Positions 37,027-48,359 of a DNA stretch of 64,000 bases are shown here, piece after piece. A program made the translations under genes and the position numbers. The stretch is from Hordeum vulgare subsp. vulgare (lineage: Eukaryota; Streptophyta; Magnoliopsida; Poales; Poaceae), in assembly GCF_904849725.1 (NCBI RefSeq), contig NC_058520.1:537840083-537904082 (forward strand). Reading direction: 5' to 3'. How positions within the stretch are numbered: the first letter of the stretch is position 1; every line of letters begins with the position of its first letter. Under the pieces are notes generated by a model. That model had not been told where the DNA came from. It ran no database searches and saw only the letters and a program-made list of their open reading frames with translations.

Positions 37027-38846
37027 TATTGGGGAACGCCGCATGGGAAACAAAAAATTTCCTACGCGCACGAAGACATATCATGGTGATGTCCATCTAC
37101 GAGAGGGGATGTGTGATCTACGTACCCTTGTAGACCGTACAGCAGAAGCGTTAGTGAACGCGGTTGATGTAGTGGAACGTCCTCACGTCCCTCGATCCGC
37201 CCCGCGAACCGTCCCGCGATCAGTCCCACGATCTAGTGCCGAACGGACGGCACCTCCGCGTTCAGCACACGTACAGCTCGACGATGATCTCGGCCTTCTT
37301 GATCCAGCAAGAGAGACGGAGAGGTAGAAGAGTTCTCCGGCAGCGTGACGGCGCTCCGGAGGTTGGTGATGATCTCGTCTGAGCAGGGCTCCGCCCGAGC
37401 TCCGCAGAAACGCGATCTAGAGGTAAAACCGTGGAGATATGTGGTCGGGCTGCCGTGGCAAAGTTGTCTCAAATCAGCCCTAAAACCCCACTATATATAG
37501 GAGAGAGAGGGGGAAGCCTTGCCTTGGGGTCCAAGAACCCCCAAGGGGTCGGCCGAGCCAAGGGGGGAAGGATTCCCCTCCCAAACCGAGTCCTACTTGG
37601 TTTGGAAGGTGGAGTCCTTCTTCCCTTTCCCACCTCCTCCTTTTTTTCCTTTTTCTCTTTGATTTTCTTCCCAATGCGCATAGGCCCCTTTTGGGCTGTC
37701 CCACCAGCCCAATAAGGGCTGGTGCGGCACCCCCAACACCTATGGGCTTCCCCGGGGTGGGTGGCCCCCCCGGTGAACTCCCGGAACCCATTCGTCATTC
37801 CCGGTACATTCCCGGTAACTCCGAAAACCTTCCGGTAATCAAATGAGGTCATCCTATATATCAATCTTCGTTTCTGGACCATTCCGGAAACCCTCGTGAC
37901 GTCCGTGATCTCATCCGGGACTCCGAACAACATTCGGTAACCAACCATATAACTCAAATACGCATAAAACAACGTCGAACCTTAAGTGTGCAGACCCTGC
38001 GGGTTCGAGAACTATGTAGACATGATCCGAGAGACTCCTTGGTCAATATCCAATAGCGGGACCTGGATGCCCATATTGGATCCTACATGTTCTACGAAGA
38101 TATTATCGTTTGAACCTCAGTGCCAAGGATTCATATAATCCCGTATGTCATTCCCTTTGTCCTTCGGTATGTTACTTGCCCGAGATTCGATCGTCAGTAT
38201 CCGTATACCTATTTCAATCTCGTTTACCGGCAAGTCTCTTTACTCGTTCCGTAATACAAGATCCCGCAACTTACACTAAGTCACATTGCTTGCAAGGCTT
38301 GTGTGTGATGTTGTATTACCGAGTGGGCCCCGAGATACCTCTCCGTCACACGGAGTGACAAATCCCAGTCTCGATCCATACTAACTTAACGAACACCTTC
38401 GGAGATACCTGTAGAGAATCTTTATAGTCACCCAGTTACATTGCGACATTTGATACACACAAAGTATTCCTCCGGTGTTAGTAAGTTATATGATCTCATG
38501 GTCATAGGAATAAATACTTGACACGCAAAAAACAGTAGCAATAAAATGACACGATCAACATGCTACGTCTATTAGTTTGGGTCTAGTCCATCACGTGATT
38601 CTCCTAATGACGTGATCCAGTTATCAAGCAACAACACCTTGTTCATAATCAGAAGACACTGACTATCGTTGATCAACTGGCTAGCCAACTAGAGGCTTGC
38701 TAGGGACAGTGTTTTGTCTATGTATCCACACATGTAAATGAGTCTTCATTCAATACAATTATAGCATGGATAATAAACGATTATCTTGATACAGGAATTA
38801 TAATAATAACTATATTTATTATTGCCTCTAGGGCATAATTCCAACA
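37027..38846 (-). repeat. 5' LTR of the BARE-like element
   Basis: Aligns end to end with 29915-31735. The inner terminus reads TATTGGGG instead of TGTTGGGG on the plus strand, a change at the terminal dinucleotide. Confidence 0.95.
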
Positions 38847-38851
38847 AAATG

Positions 38852-39327
38852 AGCAAGAACACGGGTTTGAGCTGCGAAATGATTTTTTCTGGAGGTAGAA
38901 GAAGAGGATGGGAGCTGGAATGAGTGGAGGGGGTCCCTGTGGGCCCACAAGCTTGTTGGCCACGGCTAGGGGGAGGCCGCGGTGACAGGGCTTGTGGCCC
39001 ACTGGTGTGGCCCACTGGCCAGCTCTTAGTCCCAGTATTTTTCAAAAAATCCAGAAAAAATCATATTTGATTTTCAGGACCATCGAAGAACTTTTATTTT
39101 CGGGGTATTTTTCCACCGAACGCTAAAACAGAAAACAGGGAAAACTAAACTAAACCTATCATTTTTCTTATAAGCAACAGAAAGTGAAAGCTTAAAACAG
39201 AGGTATGTGACTCCTTGATTCATCCATTTCATGGTCATCGAAAGAAATCCGTCAATGGGGTTGATCAAATCCCCTCGACAAAAAAATTTCGAATCGCAAA
39301 AGGAAATGGAGAATTGTCGAATAGCCA
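38852..39327 (-). promoter_or_regulatory. Internal LTR-like promoter module upstream of ORF3 (outer element)
   Basis: Contains a large inverted repeat, GGGCCCACAAGC (from 38941) to GGGCTTGTGGCCC (to 39000), homologous to the hairpin in this element's own LTRs, followed on the minus strand by CCAGAAAAAATCATT (38897-38883). It lies between the gag-protease stop and the third ORF, from which the BARE-like insertion now separates it. Confidence 0.55.
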
Positions 39328-41285
39328 CTAAGTCACCTCAATGGGGATATGAATCTCCCCAACAAGCAAATCATACTTCATCTTGACACGAGGAATAGGG
39401 CATTCAAAGCTCCCAATAAGAATCGATGAAGTTTTTTCGATAGCATTGATGCAATGTACTTGATATCGTTTCTTCGGAAAGTGCACCGTATGCTCATTAC
39501 CATTGACACGGAAAGTGACATTGCCTTTGTTGCAATCTATAACAGCCCCTGCAGTGTTTAAAAAGGGTCTTCCAAGGATGACAGCCATGGCATCGTCCTC
39601 GGGAATATCCAAGATAACAAAGTCTGTTAAGATAGTGGTGTTAGCAACCACAACAGGCACATCCTCGCAAATGCCAACAGGGAAAGCAGTTGATTTGTCG
39701 GCCATTTGCAAAGAAATTTCAGTGGGTGTCAACTTATCCAGTTCAAGTCTACGATAAAGAGAGAGAGGCATAACACTAACACCGGCTCCAAGGTCACATA
39801 TGGCAGTTCTTACGTAGTTTCCTTTAATGGAGCAAGGTATAATGGGCACTCCGGGGTCACCAAGTTTCTTAGGAGTTCCACCTTTGAAAGTGTAATTGGC
39901 GAGCATGATGGAGATCTCAAGATCTGGTATCTTCCGTTTATTAGTCACGATATCTTTCATGTACTTGGCATATGGAGACATTTTGGGCATATCAATTAAC
40001 CGCATCTGCAGAAAGACGGGTCTCAACATCTCAATAAAGCGCTCAAAATCCTCATCATCCTTTTTCTTGGATGGCTTAGGAGGAAAGGGCATGGGCCTCT
40101 GAACCCATGGCTCCCTTTCTTTACCATGCTTCCTAGCAGTGAAGTCATTCTTATCGTATCTCTTAGGTTGTGGGTTATCAGGATTAACCGTAGGTTCAAT
40201 CTCCACATCCTTATCGTTGCTAGGTTGAGCATTATTATGAACATCGCTGTCCATATTGTCACCACATTCATGTTCATCACCAGATTGTGTTTCTACATCA
40301 GACGCAGAAATATCATTTGGTTCTTCAGGTGTGATAGTATTTTGTGAACTAACATGTAGGTTTCTATCATCCTTCTTCTTAGGATGACTGGGTGTATCAG
40401 CATTAATTCCTTGAGAATCTTGATCAATTCTCTTAGGATGGCCTTCAGTATACAAAGGTTCATGGGTCATTTTGCCTCCTCTAGTAGTGACTTTGACAGA
40501 GTTGTCATTTAATTCATTGAGCAAGTCATTCTGAGCTTTAAGTACTTGTTCTACCTGAGTAGTAATCATAGAAGCATGTTTACTCAGAAGTTTTAGATCA
40601 TTGACATTTCTGTCCACACAAGCACTTAAATGACTAAGCATATGAGTACTTTGTTCCAATTGTCTGCTAACATAATCATTGAAACTCTGTTGTTTGGCAA
40701 CAAAGTTGTAAAATTCATCAAAGCATAGGCTATTAGGTTTATCAAAAGGAATATCACTCTCATCAAACCTACGCAGAGAATTTACTTCTACTACCTGTAT
40801 CGGGTTATCGAGACCATGGATCTCTTCGATAGGCGGTAGATTTTTGACATGTTCAGATTTAATGCCTTTCTCTCGCATAGATTTCTTGGCTTCTTGCATA
40901 TCTTCGGGACCGAGGAATAGAATACCTCTTTTCTTAGGAGTTGGCTTAGGAGGTGGTTCAGGAATAGTCCAAGCATTATCATTGATCAAGATGTTATTCA
41001 GTAGGATCTCAGCTTGTTCTACAGTTCGTTCCCTAAAAACACAACCGACACAACTATCTAGGTGGTCTCTAGAAGCATCGGTAAGTCCGTTATAGAAGAT
41101 ATCAAGTATCTCGTTCTTCTTAAGAGGGTGATCAGGCAAAGCATTCTGTAGCTGGATGAGCCTCCCCCAAGCTTGTGGGAGACTCTCTTCTTTGAGTTGA
41201 GCAAAGTTGTATATTTCTTGCAAGGCAGCTTGCTTCTTATGGGCAGGAAAATATTTCTCACAGAAGTAATAGACCATATCCTGGG
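39328..41285 (-). CDS. gag-protease, C-terminal part, outer Athila-like element
   Basis: This continues the gag interrupted at 51357 by the inner element. The gag part includes YYFCEKYFPAHKKQ, QLKEESLPQAWGRL and FYNGLTDASRDHLDS, typical of Athila-lineage gag. A charged spacer follows and then a retroviral-type aspartic protease with CDLGAGVSVMPLSLYRRL and AVILGRPFL. The frame is open for about 650 codons and stops at 39328, without RT. Retention of a long clean frame but no polymerase suggests a non-autonomous element that relies on enzymes from a partner. Confidence 0.85.
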
Positions 41286-41290
41286 GACTA

Positions 41291-42730
41291 TGATACGTCC
41301 ATTTTGCATCATGCTTTCATGTTGATATTTATCGCTTTATGGACTGTTATATTACTTTGTGGTACCATACTTAGGCCTTTTCTCTCTTATTTTGCAAGGT
41401 TTATTTGAAGAGGGAGAATACCGGCAGCTGGAATTCTGGACTGGAAAAGGAGCAAGCCTGAGTCCTCTATTCTACGCAATTCCAAATGCCCTGAAAATCA
41501 ACGTGGAATTTTTTTGGAATATATAAAAAATACCGGGTGGAAGAAGTGCCACAGGGGAGCTACCAGGAGCCCACAAGCCTGGTAGCCGCCACCTACCCCC
41601 TAGCGACGGCTACAGGGCTTGTGGGCACCCTGGTGGCCCACTGGCCCCCCTCTTTTGCTATATGAAGGGTTTCGTCCGAGAAAAAAATCAGGGTGGAGCT
41701 TTTTCGTGGATTCTCTGCCGCCACGAGGCGGAACTTGAGCAGAACCAATCTAGAGCTCCGACAGGACGATCCTGCCGGGGAAACTTCCCTCCCGAAGGGG
41801 GAAATTGTCACCATCGTCATCACCAACACTCCTCTCGTCGGAGGGGAGTCATCTCCATCAACATCTTCATCAGCACCATCTCCTCTCCAAACCCTAGTTC
41901 ATCTCTTGTAACCAATCTCCGTCTCGCAACTCCGATTGGTACTTGCAAGGTTGCTAGTAGTGTTGATTACTCTTTGTAGTTGATGCTAGTTGGATTACTT
42001 GGTGGAAGAGTTTATGTTCAGATCCTTGATGCTACTCATTACACCTCTGATCATGATTATGATTATGCTTCGTGAGTAGTCACTTTTGTTCCTGAGGACA
42101 TGGGATAAGTCTTGCTAATAATAGTCATGTGAATTTGGTATTCGTTCGGTATTTTGATATGTTGTATGTTGTCTTTTCCTCTAGTGGTGTTATGTGAATG
42201 TCGACTACATAACACTTCACCATATTTGGGCCTGATTTGGATCCACTAGTTTAATGCTATGGTTAGACGTTGTCTTAATTCTTCTTTCGTAGTTGTGCAT
42301 GCTTGCGAGAGGGGTTAATCATAATTGGGATGCTTGTCCAAGTAAGGGCGGTACCCAAGCGCCGGTCCACCCACATATCAAACTATCAAAGTAACGAACG
42401 TGAATCACATGAACATGATGAAACTAGCATGACAGAAATTCCCGTGTGTCCTCGGGAGCGTTTTTCCTCCTGTAAGACTTTGTTCAGGCTTGTCCCTTGC
42501 TACAAAAGGGATTGGGCCACTTTGATACACCGTTGCTACTACTTGTTACTTGTTACTTTTCACTTGCTACGTTTCACCTCACTACACCATCACTTGGTAC
42601 CGCTACTTTCAATGCTTGTAGTTATTACCTTGCTGAAAACTGTTTATCCGAGCCTTCTGCTCCTCGTTGGGTTCGACACTCTTACTTATCGAAAGGACTA
42701 CGATTGATCCCCTATACTTGTGGGTCATCA
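41291..42730 (+). repeat. 5' LTR of the inner Athila-like element
   Basis: TGATACGTCCATTTTGC to TTGTGGGTCATCA, 1440 bp. It carries the GC-rich hairpin at 41569-41626 and a TATA-like CTATATGA at 41659-41666. Compared with the 3' LTR it lacks a 92 bp block, so a deletion occurred here after insertion. Confidence 0.92.
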
Positions 42731-42741
42731 AGACTCTTTTC

Positions 42742-42759
42742 TGGCGCCGTTGCCGGGGA
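42742..42759 (+). promoter_or_regulatory. Primer-binding site for tRNA-Asp
   Basis: TGGCGCCGTTGCCGGGGA, 11 bases after the LTR, is the classical Athila primer-binding site complementary to the 3' end of aspartate tRNA. Confidence 0.9.
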
Positions 42760-42836
42760 GCCAAGCGCCTTTGGTAAGTGGAATTTGGTAAGGAAACATT
42801 TATATATTGTGCTGAAATTTATTGTCACTTGTCACT

Positions 42837-44633
42837 ATGGAAACTGTTCCTTTGAGGAATTTGTTCAGGGTATCTTCACCACGAACGGAAGCACGGGGAG
42901 TTGCTCCTCAACCTGAGGTACCTACTAAAAATATCTTTTATGAAATTCCTTCGGGTATGCTTGAGAAACTGCTGGCTAATCCTTTCACAGGAGATGGATC
43001 ATCACATCCAGACTTGCATCGAATCTATGTAGATGAAGTTTGTGGTTTATTTAAGCTTGCAGGTTTGCCCGAGGATGAGGTAAAGAAGAAAGTCTTTCCT
43101 TTATCTCTGAAGGATAAGGCGTTGACATGGTATAGGCTATGTGATGATACTGGATCATGGGACTACAATCGATTGAAATTGGAATTTCATCAAAAGTTTT
43201 ATCCTATGCATTTAGTACATCGTGATCGGAATTATATTTATAACTTTTGGCCTCGTGACAGGGAAAGCATAGCTCAAGCTTGGGGGAGGTTTAAATCAAT
43301 GCTATATTCATGCCCCAATCATGAGCTCTCGAGAGAAATTATCACTCAAAAATTTTATGCTCGGCTTTCTCATGAAGATCGTACCATGCTTGACACTTCT
43401 TGTACCGGATCTTCTATGAAGAAGGATATTGACCACAAGTGGAATTTATTGGAAAGAATCAAACGTAATTCTGAAGATTGGGAGCTTGAAGAAGGTAAGG
43501 AGTCAGGTATGAATTTCCAGTTTGATTGCGTTAAATCTTTTGTTGAAACAAACACTTCTAGAGATTTTAGCGCTAAGTATGGACTTGACTGTGAAATAGT
43601 AGCTTCTCTATGTGAATCTTTTGCTGCTCATGCTGACCTTCCCAAAGAGAAGTGGTTTAAGTATCATCCTCCTGTAGAAGTCAACATAGTTAAACCCAAT
43701 CTAGTTGAAGAGAAAGGCATTGCCTTTAGTGATCCTATTGTTCCTTGTGCCTACGCTGAGAAACCACCTTACCCTGCTAGGAAAAAGGATTATTCTAAAG
43801 CTCCAACTGTGATACGTAGGGGTTACATTAGACCACTTGCACCCCCTGAGGAAATTAGAGTTGAACCTAGTGTTGCTATTATCAAATATCTCTTAACCGA
43901 AGACATAGACGGGCATGTTATCAAATTCTGTGAGGACTCCGCTAGAATTGCTAAACCTCACGCGAAAGACAAATACGGACCTGTAGTTGGTCTGCCCGTT
44001 GTTTCTGTCAAAATAGGAGATCACTGTTATCATGGTTTATGTGATATGGGTGCTAGTGTTAGTGCAATACCCCGGTCCCTATACAATGAAATCAAAGATG
44101 AGATTGCACCTGCTGAGTTAGAACCCATTGATGTCACTATTATGCTAGCTAATAGAGACACTATCTGCCCTGTGGGAATTGTGCGAGATGTAGAAGTCCT
44201 GTGTGGTAAGACGAAGTATCCTACTGATTTCCTCGTCCTTGCTACTGCACAAGATAGCTTTTGTCACATCAAATTTGGTAGACCCTTTCTCAACACTGTC
44301 AATGCTCATATTGATTGCATTAAACAGACTGTCACTGTCAGTTTCGAGGGTCTGTCTCATGAATTTAACTTCTCCAAGTTTGGAAGACAACCCCATGAAA
44401 AAGAGTCGTCTGGTAGGGATGAAATCATTGCTCTTGCCTCTATTGTCGTACCTCCCACGGATCCTTTAGAGCAATATCTGCTTGAGCATGAAAATGATAT
44501 GCATATGGATGAAAGAGATGAGATAGATAAAATTGTTTTAGAACAATATCCTATTCTCAAGAATAATCTGCCTGTTGAACTGCTTGGGGATCCTCCCCCA
44601 CCAAAGGGTGATCTTGTGTTCGAGCTAAAATAG
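42837..44633 (+). CDS. gag-protease of the inner Athila-like element
   Basis: Starts METVPLRN; an in-frame ATG 15 bases upstream is the alternative. Gag domain motifs are FPLSLKDKALTWYRL and WPRDRESIAQAWGRF. The aspartic protease follows with CDMGASVSAIPRSLY and IKFGRPFLNTV. The frame is open for about 600 codons and ends in TAG at 44631-44633, after which RT coding sequence continues, so this TAG is either a natural gag-pol boundary or a mutation. Confidence 0.88.
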   Translation: METVPLRNLFRVSSPRTEARGVAPQPEVPTKNIFYEIPSGMLEKLLANPFTGDGSSHPDLHRIYVDEVCGLFKLAGLPEDEVKKKVFPLSLKDKALTWYRLCDDTGSWDYNRLKLEFHQKFYPMHLVHRDRNYIYNFWPRDRESIAQAWGRFKSMLYSCPNHELSREIITQKFYARLSHEDRTMLDTSCTGSSMKKDIDHKWNLLERIKRNSEDWELEEGKESGMNFQFDCVKSFVETNTSRDFSAKYGLDCEIVASLCESFAAHADLPKEKWFKYHPPVEVNIVKPNLVEEKGIAFSDPIVPCAYAEKPPYPARKKDYSKAPTVIRRGYIRPLAPPEEIRVEPSVAIIKYLLTEDIDGHVIKFCEDSARIAKPHAKDKYGPVVGLPVVSVKIGDHCYHGLCDMGASVSAIPRSLYNEIKDEIAPAELEPIDVTIMLANRDTICPVGIVRDVEVLCGKTKYPTDFLVLATAQDSFCHIKFGRPFLNTVNAHIDCIKQTVTVSFEGLSHEFNFSKFGRQPHEKESSGRDEIIALASIVVPPTDPLEQYLLEHENDMHMDERDEIDKIVLEQYPILKNNLPVELLGDPPPPKGDLVFELK

Positions 44634-47610
44634 TTACCAGATACTCTTAAGTATGCCTATCTTGATGAAAAGGAGATATATACTGTTATTATTAGTGCTC
44701 ACCTCTCGAATCACGAAGAGAAGAAGATATTAAAAACTCTGAGGAAGCACCGTGCTGCTATTGGATATACTCTTGATGATATTAAGGGTATTAGTCCCAC
44801 TCTATGTCAGCACAAGATTAAAACTGATCCTGGTTCTAAACCAGTTGATGATCATCAAAGGAGATTAAATCCTAGTATGAAAGAGGTCGTGAGAAAAGAA
44901 ATATTAAAGCTTCTGGAAGCATGAATCATTTATCCTGTTGCTCATAGTGATTGGGTAAGTCCAGTACATTGCGTACCTAAGAAGGGAGGTATCACCGTCG
45001 TTCCTAATGATAAGAATGAACTAATCCCACAGAGGATTATTACTTGCTATAGGATGGTGATAGACTTCCAGAAACTGAACAAGGCAACCAGGAAAGACCA
45101 TTATCCTTTGTCGTTTATCGACCAAATGCTAGAAAGGCTATCTAAACACACACACTTCTGCTTTCTAGACGGTTATTAAGGTTTCTCGCAAATACCTGTT
45201 GCACAATCTGATCAGGAGAAAACCACTTTCACCTGCCCCTTCGGTACCTTTGCTTATAGACGTATGCCTTTTGGCTTATGCAATGCACCTTCCACCTTTC
45301 AAAGATGTATGATGGCTATATTCTTTGACTTTTGTGAAAAGATTGTTGAGGTTTTCATGGATGATTTGTCCGTTTACGGTTCTTCCTTTGACGATTGCCT
45401 CAGCAACCTTGATCGAGTCTTACAGGGATGCAAAGATACCAACCTCGTCTTGAACTGGGAGAAGTGCCACTTCATGGTTAATGAAGGCATCGTCTTAGGA
45501 CACAAAATCTCCGGGAAAGGCATTGAAGTTGATAAGGCTAAGGTTGATGCAATTGAGAAAATGCCTTGCCCCACAGATATCAGAGGTATACGAAGTTTCC
45601 TAGGTCATGCTGGTTTCTATAGAAGGTTCATTAAAGACCTCTCTAAGATTTCTAGGCCTCTTACCAACCTCTTGCAGAAGGATGTTCCTTTTGTTTTTGA
45701 TGAGGATTGTGAGGAAGCTTTCGAAATACTTAAGAAGGCCTTGATAACCGCACCTATTGTTCAACCACCTGATTGGAACTTGCCTTTTGAGATCATGTGT
45801 GACGCTAGTGATTATGTTGTTGGAGTTGTTCTAGGACAAAGAGTTGACAAGAAATTGAATGTCATTCACTACGCTAGTAAAACTCTAGACAGTGCCCAAA
45901 GAAACTATGCCACTACGGAAAGAGAGTTTTTAGTAGTCGTGTTTGCATGCGAAAAGTTCAGATCTTATATAGTTGACTCCCAAGTCACTATTCACTCTGA
46001 TCATGCTGCTATTAAGTACCTTATGGAGAAGAAGGACGCTAAGCCTAGGCTAATCAGATGGGTTCTCCTGCTACAGGAATTTGATTTGCACGTTGTTGAC
46101 CGAAAGGGTGCTGATAACCCTGTAGCAGATAACTTGTCCAGGCTAGAGAATGTCCTTGATGACCCACGACCTATTGATGACAACTTTCCTCATGAGCAGT
46201 TAAATGTCATCCGCACTTCACATAGTGCACCGTGGTATGCTGATTACGCAAACTATATCGTAGCCAAATACATACCACCCAGTTTCACCTACCAGCAAAA
46301 GAAGAAATTCTTCTATGATTTGAGACACTATTTTTGGGATGATCCTCACCTTTATAAGGAAGGATTACATGGTGTTATTAGACGTTGTGTGCCTGAACAT
46401 GAACAGGGACAGATCCTGCAGAAGTGTCACTCCGAAGCCTACGGAGGACACCATGCTGGAGATAGAACTGCTCATAAGGTATTGCAATCAGGTTTCTATT
46501 GGCCCACTCTCTTCAAGGATGCCCGTAAGTTTGTCTTGTCTTGTGACGAATGCCAAAGAATAGGCAACATCAGTAAGCGTCAGGAAATGCCTATGAACTA
46601 TTCACTTGTCATTGAACCATTTGATGTCTGGGGCTTTGATTATATGGGACCCTTCCCGAGTTCCAATGGGTATACTCACATCTTAGTCGCTGTTGATTAT
46701 GTCACTAAGTGGGTAGAAGCTATCCCCACTAGAAATGCTGATCACCACTATTAAGATGCTTGAAGAAGTCATTTTCCCAAGATTTGGAGTCCCTAGATAT
46801 CTGATGACTGATGGCGGTTCACACTTCATTCATGGTGTTTTCCGCAATATGCTTGCTAAGTATGATGTCAACCATAGAGTTGCATCTCCTTATCATCCTC
46901 AGTCTTGTGGTCAAGTGCAGTTGAGTAATAGGGAGATCAAATTGATCTTACAAAAGACTGTCAATAGATCTCGAAAGAATTGGTCTAGCAAAATATATGA
47001 TGCACTATGGGCTTATAGGACTGCTTATAAGAATCCCATGGGCATGTCGCCGTATAAAATGGTTTACGGTAAGGCCTGTCATTTACCTCTTGAGCTGGAA
47101 CACAAAGCTTATTGGGCAATCAAAGAGCTCAACTTCGATTTCAAACTTGCCGGTGAGAAGTGGTTGTTTGATATCAGCTCTTTAGATGAATGGAGGGCCC
47201 AGGCATATGAGAATGCCAAGTTGTTCAAGGAAAAGGTTAAGAGATGGCACGATAAATGAATACAAAAACGAGAGTTCAATGTAGGTGATTATGTCCTGCT
47301 ATACAATTCTCGCTTAAGATTCTTCGCATGCAAGCTTCTCTCTAAATGGGAAGGTCCTTACATTGTCGAGGAAGTATATCGTTCCGGTGCCATCAAAATA
47401 AATAACACAGAAGGTAATTTTCCTAGAGTGGTAAATGGGCAAAGAATCAAGCATTATATCTCTCGTACTCCCATATATGTTGAGACCAATATCATCAATA
47501 TCATAACTCCAGAGGAGTACATAAGGGATGTTTATCAGCCTGTTTCAGACCCTGAAAACGAAGAGGTATGTGTCTCGGTAAGTAATTGGACTCCGAAACT
47601 TTTCCAGTAG
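44634..47610 (+). pseudogene. pol (RT, RNase H, integrase) of the inner Athila-like element, broken
   Basis: RT begins after the gag TAG and shows [35 protein letters not shown] and the catalytic FMDD near 45356. RNase H shows [14 protein letters not shown] and [11 protein letters not shown]. Integrase shows the HHCC finger and the D-D-E residues (FDYMGPF, TDGGSHF, NREIK). Breaks: stop codons near 44922 (TGA), 45177 (TAA) and 47257 (TGA), and a frame change near 46740. The enzyme can no longer be made from this copy. Confidence 0.9.
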
Positions 47611-47639
47611 GAAATTTTCTCTGTTTTGGAATTTATGGA

Positions 47640-47895
47640 AAAATAGAAAAATGAAAAGCAGTCCGGAGAGCGCACGAGGCGGCCACAAGCTTGGTAGCCG
47701 CCACCTGCCCCCTGGCGGCGGCTACAGGGCTTGTGGGCACCTCATGTGCCTCCCGGACTCCGTTTTCTTGCGGAGCACTCCTTCTGGTCCAGAAAAAATC
47801 ATTATATATACGCCCGAGGGTTTTGATCTCCGTATCTCGCAGTTTTCCTCTGTTTTCGTTTCGAGCCTCTTGTCTGCCGCAGATTTAGAGCAAAG
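47640..47895 (+). promoter_or_regulatory. Internal LTR-like promoter module upstream of ORF3 (inner element)
   Basis: An inverted repeat from CCACAAGC (47683) to GCTTGTGG (47736) matches the hairpin of the LTRs. It is followed by CCAGAAAAAATCATTATATA and a TATA box (ATTATATATAC, 47801-47811) about 85 bases before the ORF3 ATG. The order hairpin, TATA, A-run is the same as in the LTR U3/R region. Promoter activity is inferred. Confidence 0.6.
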
Positions 47896-48312
47896 ATGTC
47901 TTCTCAGGATTCAGAGGGGGAGAGCTATGTGGCTGATTACCTTGCTAATCCCAAGGTCTATGGGGACTTGGAATCATATGGCTGGGCCACTGACGAGGAA
48001 GAGGACTATGATCCCAAGGGGAAGGAACAAACGAGTTCCGATGAAGAGGAGGCTCCTCTACCTCAACCTGGATGCACTCATGTGGAGTTCAAGAAGTCAA
48101 GCCTCCCTGACCAAAGGAAGAAGCCTAAGACCTTGTTTATCCCTTCTCGTTTCTTGCAGGAGAGTAAGCAGGAACTTTGCCATAGAGTGTTGAAGCTTGA
48201 GGAGGAAAATGACGATCTGAGGGAGCAGAACTTTATGCTCAAGTGGAAATTAGACAAGCTCAAGACTGCTTCAACAACTCCACCACCATCACCACCAAAG
48301 GAAGACAACTAA
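47896..48312 (+). CDS. Small third ORF, acidic protein with predicted coiled coil (inner element)
   Basis: An intact 138-residue frame. The N-terminal half is acidic (EDYDPKGKEQ, TSSDEEE). A helix with heptad spacing follows (ELCHRVLKLEEENDDLREQN, about residues 91-122), and the end is a proline-rich tail (TTPPPSPPKEDN). There is no signal peptide and no membrane segment. It sits in the env position of Athila but is much shorter than, and not visibly similar to, the third ORF of the outer element. It is undamaged while pol in the same copy has several stops. Function unknown. Confidence 0.55.
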   Translation: MSSQDSEGESYVADYLANPKVYGDLESYGWATDEEEDYDPKGKEQTSSDEEEAPLPQPGCTHVEFKKSSLPDQRKKPKTLFIPSRFLQESKQELCHRVLKLEEENDDLREQNFMLKWKLDKLKTASTTPPPSPPKEDN

Positions 48313-48345
48313 GCATTGGTATGGGCAATCCCCTTGCCTTTTTCC

Positions 48346-48358
48346 AAGCTTGGGGGAG
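48346..48358 (+). promoter_or_regulatory. Second polypurine tract, 3' of ORF3
   Basis: AAGCTTGGGGGAG, nearly the same as the true polypurine tract at 49836, lies 34 bases after the ORF3 stop. Confidence 0.6.
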
Positions 48359-48359
48359 T

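Larger units (their letters stand above)
29915..38846 (-). mobile_element. BARE/WIS/Angela-like Copia retrotransposon, full length
   Basis: Flanked by AAATG at 29910-29914 and 38847-38851. The LTRs are 1821 and 1820 bp and differ by roughly 25 substitutions by eye (about 1.4%), which means a recent insertion. The gene order gag-protease-integrase-RT-RNase H is that of Copia. It inserted in the 3' region of the outer Athila-like element. A one-base insertion in the RNase H region and a changed primer-binding site make this copy defective. Confidence 0.95.
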
